Positions 1 through 8,390 of a DNA stretch of 60,052 nucleotides are shown here, in pieces. Under the pieces are notes generated by a model. The model saw only the letters and a list, made by a program, of their open reading frames with translations. It made no database searches and was not told where the DNA came from. A program made the position numbers and the translations under genes. The stretch lies in contig CALWVE010000013.1 in the NCBI GenBank assembly GCA_944384905.1, positions 1-60,052 on the forward strand, given 5' to 3'. The stretch comes from an uncultured Clostridia bacterium (lineage in GTDB: Bacteria; Bacillota; Clostridia; Oscillospirales; Acutalibacteraceae). Numbering within the stretch: position 1 is the stretch's first letter; every line of letters starts with the position of its first letter.

Positions 1-118
1 CACCTGCTCCTCCCTTACTGTATATACATTTCCCTCTTTCTTCTGTGTATCGTGTGGTTATCCTCTGCTCCTTTCCAACTCCATACACGCAAAACACACT
101 CTAAGCTATCCTACAGTT
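1..118. other. Sequence interrupting the ABC ATPase gene; probable edge of an inserted element
   Basis: Reading leftward, the ATPase reading frame stays intact to the last Walker B aspartate and then becomes unrelated sequence that stops within a few codons. The rest of this stretch has no gene of its own. At the extreme edge, on the - strand, a GGGAGGAG-like ribosome site precedes a GTG codon at positions 3-1, so a leftward gene probably begins exactly where the window ends. This is the pattern of a mobile element inserted in the ATPase gene, but the element itself lies outside the window and no family can be named. Confidence 0.4.
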
Positions 119-583
119 TACATCCAGAATCAGAATATCCGGATCGTGCATAAAGGCGGCGACAATTCCGATTTTCTGCTTCATGCCTTTGCTCATTTTT
201 TTGATTTTCCCTTTGGGAGAAAGTTCGAATCGCTCGAGCAGTTCATCCCGGCGAACAGCGCTGCCCGAACCCCTGTATTTTTCGATAAAACGAAGAAATT
301 CGTCCCCGTTCATATCATCAAAAAAAGAAATTTCTCCAGGAATGTAACCCAGCCGCTTCTGGATGGTCGCGGCCTGTTTCCAGCAATCCATCCCTGCAAT
401 CGTACAGCTACCGATTTTTGGACGGACAAAGCCCATCAGGTGCCGGATCGTTGTGGTTTTTCCGGCGCCATTCGGTCCTAAAAAGCCAAAGACTTCCCCT
501 TTTCCAACTTCAAAGGAAAGATCGAAAACACCTTTACCCTGCCCATAATCACGGGTAAGACCGGCGATTTGAATAGCGTTCAT
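101..583 (-). pseudogene. ABC transporter ATP-binding protein, truncated at Walker B
   Basis: This is the N-terminal part of an ABC-2 type ATPase that would power an exporter at the membrane. Walker A (GPNGAGKTT) is at residues 36-44, a signature-like MSKGMKQK is at 130-137, and Walker B ILILD is at 150-154. The expected catalytic glutamate, D-loop and H-loop are missing because the frame diverges straight after the aspartate and stops at residue 160; family members usually run to about 280-310 residues. The ATG overlaps the stop of the TetR gene (ATGA), so the two were translationally coupled. It cannot hydrolyse ATP as it stands. The permease that should follow is not in the window. Confidence 0.85.
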
Positions 584-1182
584 AGATACTCCTCCCGATA
601 AAAAGCAGGTTTAAGCAGCATCAGCAAGGGCTTAAGCTGCTGCATAATGATCTCAGGCGGATCATTCGGATGATCGCGAATCATTCCGTTGGAGATATAG
701 GAAATCAAATGATAAACATCGTTGCGATCGATTCCCGGCCGAAATTTGTCCCAGTTTACATTTTTAAATAAAACACTGGTTGCGGTCTTGAATTGATTAT
801 AAGAATCGACTTGTATTTCTCTTAGGATCGGAAAATTTTCTTCGCGGAGAACAGAAAGCAAAAACAGGTGAAAACCCGGATAAGCATGAATAACCTTTAG
901 CTTAATATCAATCGCCAGCCACAGGCATTCAAAAAAGTCTTCGCCGCCTTCATAAACCTGTTCATTGATCTTCTGATAAGCAAAACGGTACAGGAAAAGG
1001 AAAAAATCCTTTTTGGTTCCGAAATAATAAAACAAAGCAGGCTTACTGATTCCCGCCATGCGTGCAATTTCATTCATCGACGCATTCTGGTAACCGTTCT
1101 TGCCGAAAATCTGAAATCCGGCATTAACAATGTCTTCCTGCTTTTGCAAAGATGCTTTATAAAAATTTGTGCACTCACCCAT
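580..1182 (-). CDS. TetR/AcrR family transcriptional regulator
   Basis: This is a TetR-type repressor of 200 residues. The N-terminal helix-turn-helix lies at about residues 34-54 (key stretch ISKPALFYYF), followed by a variable all-helical ligand-binding domain. The open frame extends 25 codons further upstream, but the ATG at 1182 is preferred because GGGGAGGAG sits 8-9 bases ahead of it and the HTH then falls at the usual distance from the start. It overlaps the downstream ABC ATPase gene by four bases, so it probably regulates that transporter and itself. The divergent MATE exporter gene is a second possible target across the shared 158-base promoter region. The inducer is unknown. Confidence 0.88.
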   Translation of the reverse strand: MGECTNFYKASLQKQEDIVNAGFQIFGKNGYQNASMNEIARMAGISKPALFYYFGTKKDFFLFLYRFAYQKINEQVYEGGEDFFECLWLAIDIKLKVIHAYPGFHLFLLSVLREENFPILREIQVDSYNQFKTATSVLFKNVNWDKFRPGIDRNDVYHLISYISNGMIRDHPNDPPEIIMQQLKPLLMLLKPAFYREEYL

Positions 1183-1222
1183 ATGCAGTCTCCTCCCCAT
1201 TCCCGACTGGCATAATACAGTG

Positions 1223-1251
1223 AGCATAGCACAATTAGCATTTTTTGTCAA
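1223..1251 (-). promoter_or_regulatory. Sigma-70-type promoter of the TetR-ABC operon
   Basis: On the - strand, TTGACA (1251-1246) and TATGCT (1228-1223) are separated by 17 bases, about 40 bases upstream of the TetR start codon. The match to the housekeeping consensus is strong. Confidence 0.75.
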
Positions 1252-1280
1252 ACTCATTTAATGCATACAAATGCCCTCAG

Positions 1281-1309
1281 TTGACGGAAAGAAACGAACA
1301 TGTTATGAT
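1281..1309 (+). promoter_or_regulatory. Sigma-70-type promoter of the MATE-cdd-udp genes
   Basis: TTGACG (1281-1286) and TATGAT (1304-1309) are separated by 17 bases, and the MATE start follows about 30 bases later. It faces away from the TetR promoter, so a regulator bound between them could act on both. Confidence 0.75.
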
Positions 1310-1340
1310 AATCGCATCTAAGATGCAATGAGGGATAATT

Positions 1341-2690
1341 TTGACAAATGATCTTACTCGCGGAAATATTACGCTCAATTTATGGAAATTTGCTCTGCCA
1401 TTGATGATCGGCAATTTGCTGCAGCAGCTCTATAACGTTGCTGACACACTGATTATCGGCCGATGTCTCGGAACAGACGCTCTGGCCGCCGTTGGTTCCG
1501 CTTATACGCTGATGGTGTTTATTACATCTATTTTGCTGGGGCTCTGTATGGGCAGCAGCGCTTTCTTCTCGATTCAATTCGGACGGCAGGATTTCCAGAA
1601 ACTACGGCAGGGAATTGTCCTTTCTTTTCTGCTGATCGGGGTTGTTACCCTGCTTTTAACGTTATTTTCCTTTCTCTGGATCGATCCCATTCTGTGGTTT
1701 ATGCAGATACCCGAAACGATCCAGCCGCTGGCACGTGATTATCTGTTCTGCATTTTCTGGGGAATCGCCGCTACTTTTTTATATAATTTCTGCGCCAATC
1801 TGCTTCGTGCGGTTGGAAATTCGGTAACGCCGCTGCTTTTTCTGGCGGCATCCGCTCTGCTCAACGTAGGGTTGGACCTTTTGTTTGTCGCGGTTTTCCA
1901 TTGGGGCGTTGTTGGCGCAGCTGTGGCTACCGTCATCTCACAGTATATTTCCGGTTTTGGCATCCTTGTCTACGCCTGGCTATACTGCCCGGATCTGCGG
2001 CCTAAACGCCGGCACTTGAAATGGGACGGCAGCATTCTGCGTTCGATTTCTTCCCTTTCGGTGCTGACTTGTGTGCAGCAATCTGTTATGAATTTTGGTA
2101 TTCTGATGGTACAGGGGCGTGTAAACAGCTTCGGAACCGTTATCATGGCCGCCTTTGCCGCAGCCGTTAAAATTGATTCCTTCGCCTATATGCCTGTGCA
2201 GGATTTCGGAAACGCTTTCTCCACTTTTATCGCTCAGAATTACGGTGCCGGCCGGGATGAACGCATCCGCAAAGGAATCCGCAGCGCCGCACTCACCGCT
2301 TTTATTTTCTGCCTGGTAATCAGTGCGGCTGTTTGCATTTTTGCCCAGCCGCTGATGACGCTATTCGTCAGCGCCAGTGAAACGGAGATTATCGCCGCCG
2401 GTGTTCTTTATCTGCGTATTGAAGGTGCGTTCTATTTCGGCATTGGGCTGTTGTTCCTGTTGTACGGTTTGTACCGTGCCGTAGGACGGCCGGGTATGTC
2501 CGTGGTACTGACCGTGATTTCCTTGGGAACGCGTGTAGTATTGGCCTATACTCTCTCTTCCATCCCCGCGCTGGGCGTGACGGGAATTTGGCTTTCCGTT
2601 CCAATCGGATGGTTCCTGGCGGATGTAACCGGCGTTCTCTATTACTTGATTTGCCGAAAAAAACTGCTCAAACCTTATGCGCAGGATTAA
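1341..2690 (+). CDS. MATE family multidrug/cation antiporter
   Basis: This is a 449-residue polytopic membrane protein with about twelve hydrophobic segments in two homologous halves, the usual MATE size. The N-terminal stretch NLWKFALPLMIGNLLQQLYN and the following D-T-L-I-I-G are typical of the NorM/DinF-like branch. Such proteins export cationic drugs or metabolites in exchange for Na+ or H+. The start is TTG, with GAGGG six bases upstream; no ATG fits as well. It sits divergent from a TetR regulator and is followed by two nucleoside-salvage genes with short gaps (24 and 42 bases), so they may share a transcript. The substrate cannot be read from the sequence. Confidence 0.92.
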   Translation: MTNDLTRGNITLNLWKFALPLMIGNLLQQLYNVADTLIIGRCLGTDALAAVGSAYTLMVFITSILLGLCMGSSAFFSIQFGRQDFQKLRQGIVLSFLLIGVVTLLLTLFSFLWIDPILWFMQIPETIQPLARDYLFCIFWGIAATFLYNFCANLLRAVGNSVTPLLFLAASALLNVGLDLLFVAVFHWGVVGAAVATVISQYISGFGILVYAWLYCPDLRPKRRHLKWDGSILRSISSLSVLTCVQQSVMNFGILMVQGRVNSFGTVIMAAFAAAVKIDSFAYMPVQDFGNAFSTFIAQNYGAGRDERIRKGIRSAALTAFIFCLVISAAVCIFAQPLMTLFVSASETEIIAAGVLYLRIEGAFYFGIGLLFLLYGLYRAVGRPGMSVVLTVISLGTRVVLAYTLSSIPALGVTGIWLSVPIGWFLADVTGVLYYLICRKKLLKPYAQD

Positions 2691-2714
2691 CCATATACCG
2701 TTAGAAAGGAGCGA

Positions 2715-3143
2715 ATGGTTTTGAACATCGATTATTTCAGTTTGATTCATGCCGCCATGGATGCCGCCCGTGCAGCCTGGTCGCCGTATTCGCGGTTTCA
2801 AGTCGGCGCAGCGCTGTTGGGAACAAACGGCGAAATCTACACCGGCTGCAATGTGGAAAGCGCCGCTTTTACACCCGGCTGCTGCGCGGAACGCACGGCC
2901 TTGTTCAAAGCCGTTTCGCAGGGACAGCGCAGTTTTTCTGCTTTGGCTGTTTACGGGCATCCGAAGGATGAACCGGCTCGCAGCCTGACGGCTCCCTGCG
3001 GTGCCTGCCGGCAGATGCTTGCCGAATTCTGCGGACCGGATTTTCCGGTTATTCTGATAAAAACGGAAGAGGAATATAAAGTTGTCTCGCTGGGTGAGCT
3101 TCTTCCCTATGCATTCAGTGCCGAGGATTGGACGACCGAATAG
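2715..3143 (+). CDS. cdd: Cytidine deaminase
   Basis: This zinc enzyme deaminates cytidine and deoxycytidine to uridine and deoxyuridine in pyrimidine salvage. At 142 residues it is the size of the homotetrameric bacterial form. The zinc ligand and catalytic glutamate are in CCAER (Cys57, Glu59), and the second pair of zinc cysteines is in PCGACRQ (Cys95, Cys98). GAAAGGAGCG precedes the ATG. The next gene, uridine phosphorylase, would use its product, so the pair makes a coherent salvage route from cytidine to uracil and ribose-1-phosphate. Confidence 0.96.
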   Translation: MVLNIDYFSLIHAAMDAARAAWSPYSRFQVGAALLGTNGEIYTGCNVESAAFTPGCCAERTALFKAVSQGQRSFSALAVYGHPKDEPARSLTAPCGACRQMLAEFCGPDFPVILIKTEEEYKVVSLGELLPYAFSAEDWTTE

Positions 3144-3185
3144 GTAAACCTTTAAACTTTTAATTTTCAGGAAAGGATGGCTGCT

Positions 3186-3959
3186 ATGCTGGTTTATTCA
3201 AAAGACAAAGAATTTCATGTACAACTGAAACCGGGAGAAATCGGCCGATACGTCATTTTGCCCGGCGATCCAGGCCGGTGCGAAAAAATTGCCGCTTATC
3301 TCGACGAGTCGAAAAAAGTGGCGCAAAACCGTGAATTCACCACTTATACCGGTTTGCTGAGCGGCGTTCCGGTCAGTGTGACTTCTACGGGAATCGGCGG
3401 ACCTTCCGCGGCCATCGCGCTGGAAGAACTGATCCATTGCGGCGCGGATACGTTTATCCGCGTGGGTACCGCCGGCGGTATGCAGCCGGAAGTATTGGGC
3501 GGCGATTTGGTAATCGCAACGGGCGCCATCCGTTTTGAAGGATTGACACGTGAATATGCGCCGCTGGAATTTCCTGCGATTGCCGATTTTTCGATTGTAT
3601 CCGCTCTCAAGCAGAGTGCCGAAAAGCTGGGCATGCCCCATCATTTGGGTGTTGTGCAATGTAAAGACAGCTTTTACGGACAGCACGATCCGAACGGCAT
3701 GCCGGAAAAAGATCTGCTCAACAGCCGCTGGGAAGCCTGGAAACGCTGCGGTGCGCTGGCCTCCGAGATGGAATCAGCAGCCCTGTTTGTGGTTGGCAGT
3801 GTACGGCGTGTGCGTGTAGGTACCGTTTTGCTGGTTTTGGCGAACCAGACCCGCCGCGAAATGGGTCTTGACGACCCGCAGGTTTACGATACCGATACAG
3901 CTGTACAGACGGCTGTAGAAGCGATGCGCATGCTGATTGCACAGGATCAAAATAAATAA
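3186..3959 (+). CDS. udp: Uridine phosphorylase (nucleoside phosphorylase family)
   Basis: This NP-I family enzyme splits uridine with phosphate into uracil and ribose-1-phosphate. The phosphate-binding motif [13 protein letters not shown] is near the N terminus, followed by [17 protein letters not shown] and RVGTAGG. The nucleoside-binding [12 protein letters not shown] is near residue 195. An ATG at 3177 is also open but lies directly on the GAAAGGA ribosome site; the ATG at 3186 has 8-base spacing and gives 257 residues, the normal size. It follows cdd, so the two act in sequence. Substrate choice between uridine and purine nucleosides is inferred from overall resemblance to Udp and could be broader. 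Confidence 0.93.
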   Translation: MLVYSKDKEFHVQLKPGEIGRYVILPGDPGRCEKIAAYLDESKKVAQNREFTTYTGLLSGVPVSVTSTGIGGPSAAIALEELIHCGADTFIRVGTAGGMQPEVLGGDLVIATGAIRFEGLTREYAPLEFPAIADFSIVSALKQSAEKLGMPHHLGVVQCKDSFYGQHDPNGMPEKDLLNSRWEAWKRCGALASEMESAALFVVGSVRRVRVGTVLLVLANQTRREMGLDDPQVYDTDTAVQTAVEAMRMLIAQDQNK

Positions 3960-3967
3960 TCGATAAA

Positions 3968-3997
3968 TTGAGCGTTCCTGAAACCAGGAACGCTCAA
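3968..3997 (+). terminator. Intrinsic terminator after udp
   Basis: A perfect 13-base-pair stem (arms 3968-3980 and 3985-3997) with an AAAC loop is followed by TTTG. It lies directly behind the udp stop codon and closes the MATE-cdd-udp group. Confidence 0.85.
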
Positions 3998-4017
3998 TTT
4001 GTAGAAAAAAGAGTAAT

Positions 4018-4168
4018 GGGAACCCCCGGCGAGGGTTCCCTACGCCGAAAGCGTCCGCTGGACGTTTTCGGCTACCCTCCTGCGCTTCTTCACACAAAAG
4101 AGTTCCGCTCTCTGCAGAGAGCGGCCAAAGGCTCCGCCTTTGGAAACCGCAAACCTTTGAAAAGGTTT
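4018..4168. repeat. Cluster of five consecutive inverted repeats
   Basis: Five hairpin-forming palindromes follow one another in about 150 bases: GGGAACCC/GGGTTCCC (4018-4040), a 13-bp stem with one wobble (4044-4072), a 20-base perfect palindrome (4105-4124), CCAAAGG/CCTTTGG (4125-4143) and AAACCTT/AAGGTTT (4151-4168). There is no believable gene in the 357-base gap between udp and the next regulator. The layout is that of a dispersed intergenic palindromic element. An open frame across it exists only because the repeat lacks stops. Confidence 0.75.
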
Positions 4169-4246
4169 GATCGAAACTTTTTCCATTTGTACATTTTAGC
4201 TTTTCATATAACAAACTACCGTATGAAAAAGTCGCTTCATTTCAAA

Positions 4247-4275
4247 TTGATTCCTCCGATTCGCCCGCCTATAAT
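4247..4275 (+). promoter_or_regulatory. Sigma-70-type promoter of the MerR-like gene
   Basis: TTGATT (4247-4252) and a perfect TATAAT (4270-4275) are 17 bases apart. An AGAGAGGAG ribosome site and the ATG at 4317 follow. Confidence 0.8.
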
Positions 4276-4316
4276 AAGAGTAGACCTGCAGGATCCAATC
4301 AGAGAGGAGTAACAAC

Positions 4317-4766
4317 ATGAAAAATACAGACAAAACGTATTCGATCGCCAATCTCAGCCTTATGACGGGCTTAACAGACCGAACCCTCCGGAATTATCTT
4401 GCAAACGGCATTCTTCAAGGCGAAAAAGTGGACGGCGCGTGGCAATTCACCGACGTGCAAATCGAGCAGTTTATTTGTCATCCTTCTGTTCGGCCCAGTA
4501 TTCTGGCCAAGAATAACAGCCTGATCTACGATTTCCTGATTGAAGACCATACGAAAAATTCTGAAATGTGCGTCATTCTGGATGTCCCGGAACAGGAAAA
4601 AGAAGAAGTCAGCACGTATTTCTGCGATACCATCAGCGGCGGCGACTATCACAACCTGCGTTTCACTTTTGACGGCGTTGGCGGTTCCTCCAGAGTGATT
4701 CTCAGAGGAAACACAGACGATGTATTGGAGCTTGTAAACGGATTCCGAAGCCACACGGCCAAATAA
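4317..4766 (+). CDS. MerR-like HTH regulator with an uncharacterised C-terminal domain
   Basis: This cytoplasmic protein has 149 residues. Residues 8-48 form a winged-helix of the MerR/HTH_17 kind (key stretch LTDRTLRNYLANGI, then a short wing G-A-W-Q-F-T). The remaining ~95 residues have no cysteine cluster and no long dimerisation coil, so this is not a classical metal-sensing MerR; the C-terminal part mixes strands and helices and may bind a ligand or partner. It stands alone between a palindrome cluster and a convergent nitroreductase gene, with its own strong promoter, so its targets cannot be guessed from context. The DNA-binding call is firm; the rest is unknown. Confidence 0.7.
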   Translation: MKNTDKTYSIANLSLMTGLTDRTLRNYLANGILQGEKVDGAWQFTDVQIEQFICHPSVRPSILAKNNSLIYDFLIEDHTKNSEMCVILDVPEQEKEEVSTYFCDTISGGDYHNLRFTFDGVGGSSRVILRGNTDDVLELVNGFRSHTAK

Positions 4767-4801
4767 ACGAACAAGGTATCCACACGAGAGTACCCTAAAA
4801 A

Positions 4802-4833
4802 ATCAACCCCACCGGGAAACCGATGGGGTTGAT
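4802..4833. terminator. Terminator between convergent genes
   Basis: The ten-base-pair arms ATCAACCCCA and TGGGGTTGAT enclose a 12-base interior. A run of six T residues follows on the - strand, so it mainly ends the nitroreductase transcript. On the + strand the T tract is weak. Confidence 0.75.
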
Positions 4834-4847
4834 GATTTTAATTCTGT

Positions 4848-5381
4848 TTACAGGTTCCAAACAACCGTTTCGGCGGCGTCTTTTTTCGGACGTCCTTCCA
4901 CGGCTGCTGCGGCATAGCCGAGCGCAGCACAACCGATTACGGTAGCGCTTTCCGGCAGGCCGAGCGAAGTCAGCTGGCGGCGGACTTCCGGCTCGTTGCA
5001 GGTATCGTACAGCTGGTTGATCCATACGGAACCGATCCCCAGCGAATGTGCCGCCAGGAACATATTTTCCAGCGCGCAGGCACAATCCTGCACGCCCATC
5101 GGGTTCGCGGAAAGATCATTGGCACACAAAATCAGCGCATTGGGCAGATAGAAATTATATCCGGCATCGCGTCCAAGCGCCTTGCCTACAGCACGGGCCA
5201 GCGACTGGATTTGCTCCTGATTCTGCATCACCACAAACGTCCACGTTTGGCGATTCATCGCGCTGGGAGCATAACGTCCGGCATCTACAATGGTCTGCAA
5301 GTCCTCGCGGGAAATCTGCTTTTCCGTCTGGAAAGCACGTACACTGCGCCGGGTCATCAAGGTATTCAATGTTTCGTTCAT
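4848..5381 (-). CDS. Nitroreductase family protein
   Basis: This is a 177-residue FMN-dependent oxidoreductase of the nitroreductase fold. The N-terminal signature TRRSVRAFQ carries the FMN phosphate-binding arginines, APSAMNRQTW is the second flavin contact, and GIGSVWINQL plus GCAALGY form the core. Such enzymes are homodimers that reduce nitro compounds, quinones or enones with NAD(P)H. AGGAGG precedes the ATG at 5381. It is monocistronic, with its own promoter and terminator. The physiological substrate is not apparent; the family is broad. Confidence 0.92.
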   Translation of the reverse strand: MNETLNTLMTRRSVRAFQTEKQISREDLQTIVDAGRYAPSAMNRQTWTFVVMQNQEQIQSLARAVGKALGRDAGYNFYLPNALILCANDLSANPMGVQDCACALENMFLAAHSLGIGSVWINQLYDTCNEPEVRRQLTSLGLPESATVIGCAALGYAAAAVEGRPKKDAAETVVWNL

Positions 5382-5412
5382 ACAAAAACCTCCTCGTAAA
5401 CGGGCTGTTTTT

Positions 5413-5442
5413 AGTATAAAGCAAAATGGTTTGCCTTGTCAA
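5413..5442 (-). promoter_or_regulatory. Sigma-70-type promoter of the nitroreductase gene
   Basis: On the - strand, TTGACA (5442-5437) and TATACT (5418-5413) are separated by 18 bases, about 32 bases ahead of the start codon. It sits in the short gap after the TetM-like gene. Confidence 0.75.
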
Positions 5443-5448
5443 CCGCTT

Positions 5449-7392
5449 TTACAGCACCTGTCGGGCATGCATAATAAACTTGGAACGATCCAGCGGATCG
5501 ACACCGCGCAAAGGCGTTGTTTTGCCGTATCCGGGCGGGCAATCGTCATAGCGCAGAAAACGACTGCCGCACACGCCGCGGCCGCCCGTCATGGAAGCAA
5601 AGTCCGTGGGCAGATCCAGCGCTTCGGCGGCCGGAACTTCCGCTTCAATCGTGAACAGTCCGCCGTGGACGACCGGGGTATCGAACACGCCGCGCGCCGC
5701 TACCAACAGGCTGACCGTCTTCCCCAGCGTTTCTTCCGGGCCGGTCAGGCGAAGCGAAAGAATCGGCTCCAACAGCTTCGTTTCGGTATCCACCAAGCCC
5801 TTCGCGATTGCCATAGGCGTGGCCACAAAGAAATCAAGCGGGTGCGTGTGTACGATATGGTGTTCTCCATCGATGAGATGGACAAACAGATCGGTCACTT
5901 CCCAGCCTTTAATTCCCTGCTGCAAAGCGCGCGGAACGGCTGTTTTGATATGCTCCTGATAGCGATAAAAGAGTTTGTCGTTGGGAACATTTGCATCGTA
6001 TTTGAATCCGCTTCCGCGCGGCAGAGGTTCAATTGCAAACTTCACCACCGCCCAGCACGGTTTGGGCATCGTATATGCGTCAAAACCAATCCCCGGATGC
6101 ACCGGCGTTTCTTTATAAATTACGGAAGGTTCTGTGAGATGGACGCTCAGCTGATAGCGCTCCAAAAGCAATACGCGAAGCACTTCGAGCTGAATCTTTC
6201 CCGTGGCGGAAACGTGCAGTTCCTGCTTTTCCTGTATCCAGTCAACGTGAAGCAGCGGGTCTTCATCGGCCAGCTCGTTCATAGCGGCAACCAGTTCCAT
6301 TAGTTTCTGCGGATCATCCGGCAAAATCTGAACGGTGAGCAGCGGCACCGTCAGGTGTACATCGCCCCACGGGACATCCGCACGGCCCAGCACATCGCCT
6401 GCACGCGCGCCTGAAAGCCCGCACAGCGCGGCTACGTCACCGGCTTTCAGTTCTCCCAGATCGATCTGGCGGCGGCCCAATACCCGGCGGATCTGCGTGA
6501 TTTTTTCTTCGCTTCCGGTTCGAGGCAGAAAAACGGACTCCCGGTTTTTGAGATGCCCAGAAAACAAGCGGACATGCGCGATTTTTCCCATCGTCGGATC
6601 ATGTTCCACTTTAAAAATCCGCCCGCTGACTTCATCACCCGGGTAAGCGCGCGGAACGACAAAGCGGCAAACCGTATGAAGCAAATCTTCTACACCGACA
6701 CCCAGCTTGGAAGACGCATAGATAACCGGGGAAACAGCCGCCTGCGACACGGCTTTCCGGGCGGCCTGTTCGATTTGCTCAAAATCAGCTTCGCCCGAAA
6801 GATACGCGTCAAGCAGAGTTTCGTCCCCGCAGGCCAGAATCAGCGGTTCGGCCTGTTCGTCTTCCGAAAGCAGACAAACCGAGCAGGATTCTTCCCCTTC
6901 GGCATGAGGCGCATTTACATCCCACAAAGCGCGCCCGCTCTTTTCAAAAACCGCCGCTAATTCTTCTCGCACGGCCTGGCTATCTGCACCGGCACGGTCG
7001 ATTTTATTGATAACCACCACGCACGGCATGGACAGGCGGCCCAGCACCTCCAATAGCGCCTGCGTCTGCGCCTGAACGCCTTCTACGGCGGAAACCACCA
7101 GAACGGCGGCATCCAGCACCGTGAGCGAACGTTCCACTTCGCCCGAAAAATCAACGTGGCCGGGCGTATCGATCAAATTGATCTGTACGTCTTCCCAAGT
7201 GAGCATCGCCGAAGCCGCGCGAACCGAAATGCCGCGTTCGCGCTCCACTTGCAGGCCGTCTGTCTGTGCGGTTCCGTCATCCACCCGTCCGGCGGTACGC
7301 AAAGCCCCCGCGCGGTACAGGAGTTGTTCCGTTAAGGTTGTTTTTCCGGCATCGACATGGGCAACCAGGCCCAGATTGATGATACGCATCAT
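5449..7392 (-). CDS. TetM/TetO-type translation GTPase (ribosomal protection-like)
   Basis: This is a 647-residue member of the EF-G superfamily with the domain layout and length of tetracycline ribosomal protection proteins. The G domain is complete: G1 AHVDAGKTT at 11-19, G3 DTPGH at 75-79 and G4 NKID at 129-132. EF-G domain II, III, IV and V-like regions follow. It would bind the ribosome and use GTP. It ends in a basic, aromatic stretch quite unlike a textbook TetM tail, and it sits in a chromosomal gene pair with a lipid kinase, so it may be a resident paralogue with a housekeeping or stress role. Resistance cannot be inferred from sequence alone. Confidence 0.88.
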   Translation of the reverse strand: MMRIINLGLVAHVDAGKTTLTEQLLYRAGALRTAGRVDDGTAQTDGLQVERERGISVRAASAMLTWEDVQINLIDTPGHVDFSGEVERSLTVLDAAVLVVSAVEGVQAQTQALLEVLGRLSMPCVVVINKIDRAGADSQAVREELAAVFEKSGRALWDVNAPHAEGEESCSVCLLSEDEQAEPLILACGDETLLDAYLSGEADFEQIEQAARKAVSQAAVSPVIYASSKLGVGVEDLLHTVCRFVVPRAYPGDEVSGRIFKVEHDPTMGKIAHVRLFSGHLKNRESVFLPRTGSEEKITQIRRVLGRRQIDLGELKAGDVAALCGLSGARAGDVLGRADVPWGDVHLTVPLLTVQILPDDPQKLMELVAAMNELADEDPLLHVDWIQEKQELHVSATGKIQLEVLRVLLLERYQLSVHLTEPSVIYKETPVHPGIGFDAYTMPKPCWAVVKFAIEPLPRGSGFKYDANVPNDKLFYRYQEHIKTAVPRALQQGIKGWEVTDLFVHLIDGEHHIVHTHPLDFFVATPMAIAKGLVDTETKLLEPILSLRLTGPEETLGKTVSLLVAARGVFDTPVVHGGLFTIEAEVPAAEALDLPTDFASMTGGRGVCGSRFLRYDDCPPGYGKTTPLRGVDPLDRSKFIMHARQVL

Positions 7393-7400
7393 AAAACCTC

Positions 7401-8303
7401 CTATGTGGGATCGATCAGCCGCAAAGATGCGGGAACCACCGTAAACGTGATATCCGTAAGAGGTTCACATTCGCCATCAATATTACAGCAAACCGGCGAA
7501 GGCGCGTGAACCTGCATCGTAGACCCGCGCACAAACGTGACAAGCGACGTAAAAGCCGGATTCTTGAGATGCTGACCGGCCTTATAGGCACCTGCCAAAC
7601 GAATCGCACGAAACAGCCCGGGATTGCGGATCAGAATAAAATCAAGGCATCCGTCGTCCGCCTGTGCATCGGGTGCGCAATGATATCCTCCGCCGTACCA
7701 GCGTCCGTTGGCGGCCAATGCAAACAGAAAACGCCCGGTATAAGTCTTTTCGCCGTCGATCGTCACGGTGAGGTCGCAGCCAAGCCCGCTGAGCAGACAT
7801 TTGACAAGCGAAAGATTATAGGCCATCGGCCCGCTGACAAACGGCCACTTTTTAAAGTCGTTCATATGGTACGCCACTTCGGCATCCAGCCCCAGCGAAC
7901 AGACATTTAGCGCCTGTTGGCGGTCGGTATCGATTTTATCGATCAAACGCACCGGCGCGCGAAACTGACGACCGATATCCAGAAAATCTTCCGCCGTTCC
8001 GATCGCGCGGATAAAATCGTTGCCGCTGCCGCACGGAAAAACTCCCACGGCTGCGTTTTCAAATCCGGCTGCGCCTGCGGCTACTTCATTGAGCGTTCCG
8101 TCGCCGCCCACGGCGTACAAACGAACCGGTAAACCGGATTCGGCTTCTTTTCGCGCGAGTTCTCGGGCATGTCCACAAGATTCTGTCTGATAAAACACGG
8201 CTTCCAACCCCTGTTCCCGACAAAAAGCGCGGATTTTTTCACCCATCGCCACAGCGGCACCCTTTTTCCCGGCAACCGGATTGATGATAAAGACGTAACG
8301 CAA
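7401..8303 (-). CDS. Diacylglycerol/lipid kinase family protein
   Basis: This is a 300-residue DAGK-fold lipid kinase (DgkB/YegS group). NPVAGKK near the N terminus and GGDGTLNE at 66-73 form the ATP site, with PCGSGNDF close behind. Members phosphorylate diacylglycerol or related lipids at the membrane, recycling lipid into phosphatidate. The start codon is TTG, with a GGGGAG ribosome site nine bases away; no better ATG exists. It ends eight bases before the TetM-like gene, whose ribosome site lies in the gap, so the two are co-transcribed. The lipid substrate is inferred from the family only. Confidence 0.9.
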   Translation of the reverse strand: MRYVFIINPVAGKKGAAVAMGEKIRAFCREQGLEAVFYQTESCGHARELARKEAESGLPVRLYAVGGDGTLNEVAAGAAGFENAAVGVFPCGSGNDFIRAIGTAEDFLDIGRQFRAPVRLIDKIDTDRQQALNVCSLGLDAEVAYHMNDFKKWPFVSGPMAYNLSLVKCLLSGLGCDLTVTIDGEKTYTGRFLFALAANGRWYGGGYHCAPDAQADDGCLDFILIRNPGLFRAIRLAGAYKAGQHLKNPAFTSLVTFVRGSTMQVHAPSPVCCNIDGECEPLTDITFTVVPASLRLIDPT

Positions 8304-8390
8304 AGAAGCCCACTCCCCAATTGATACTCTTCTGCATAAAATCAGCGTCGAGCCGCCCCAAGCGAACCCGGCGCTGTTTTCATGCCGTTT

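Noticed and set aside
3968..4312. Open frame of 114 codons across the palindrome cluster
   Set aside because: It runs through a terminator and five inverted repeats, has no ribosome site, and its sequence is a by-product of the repeats.
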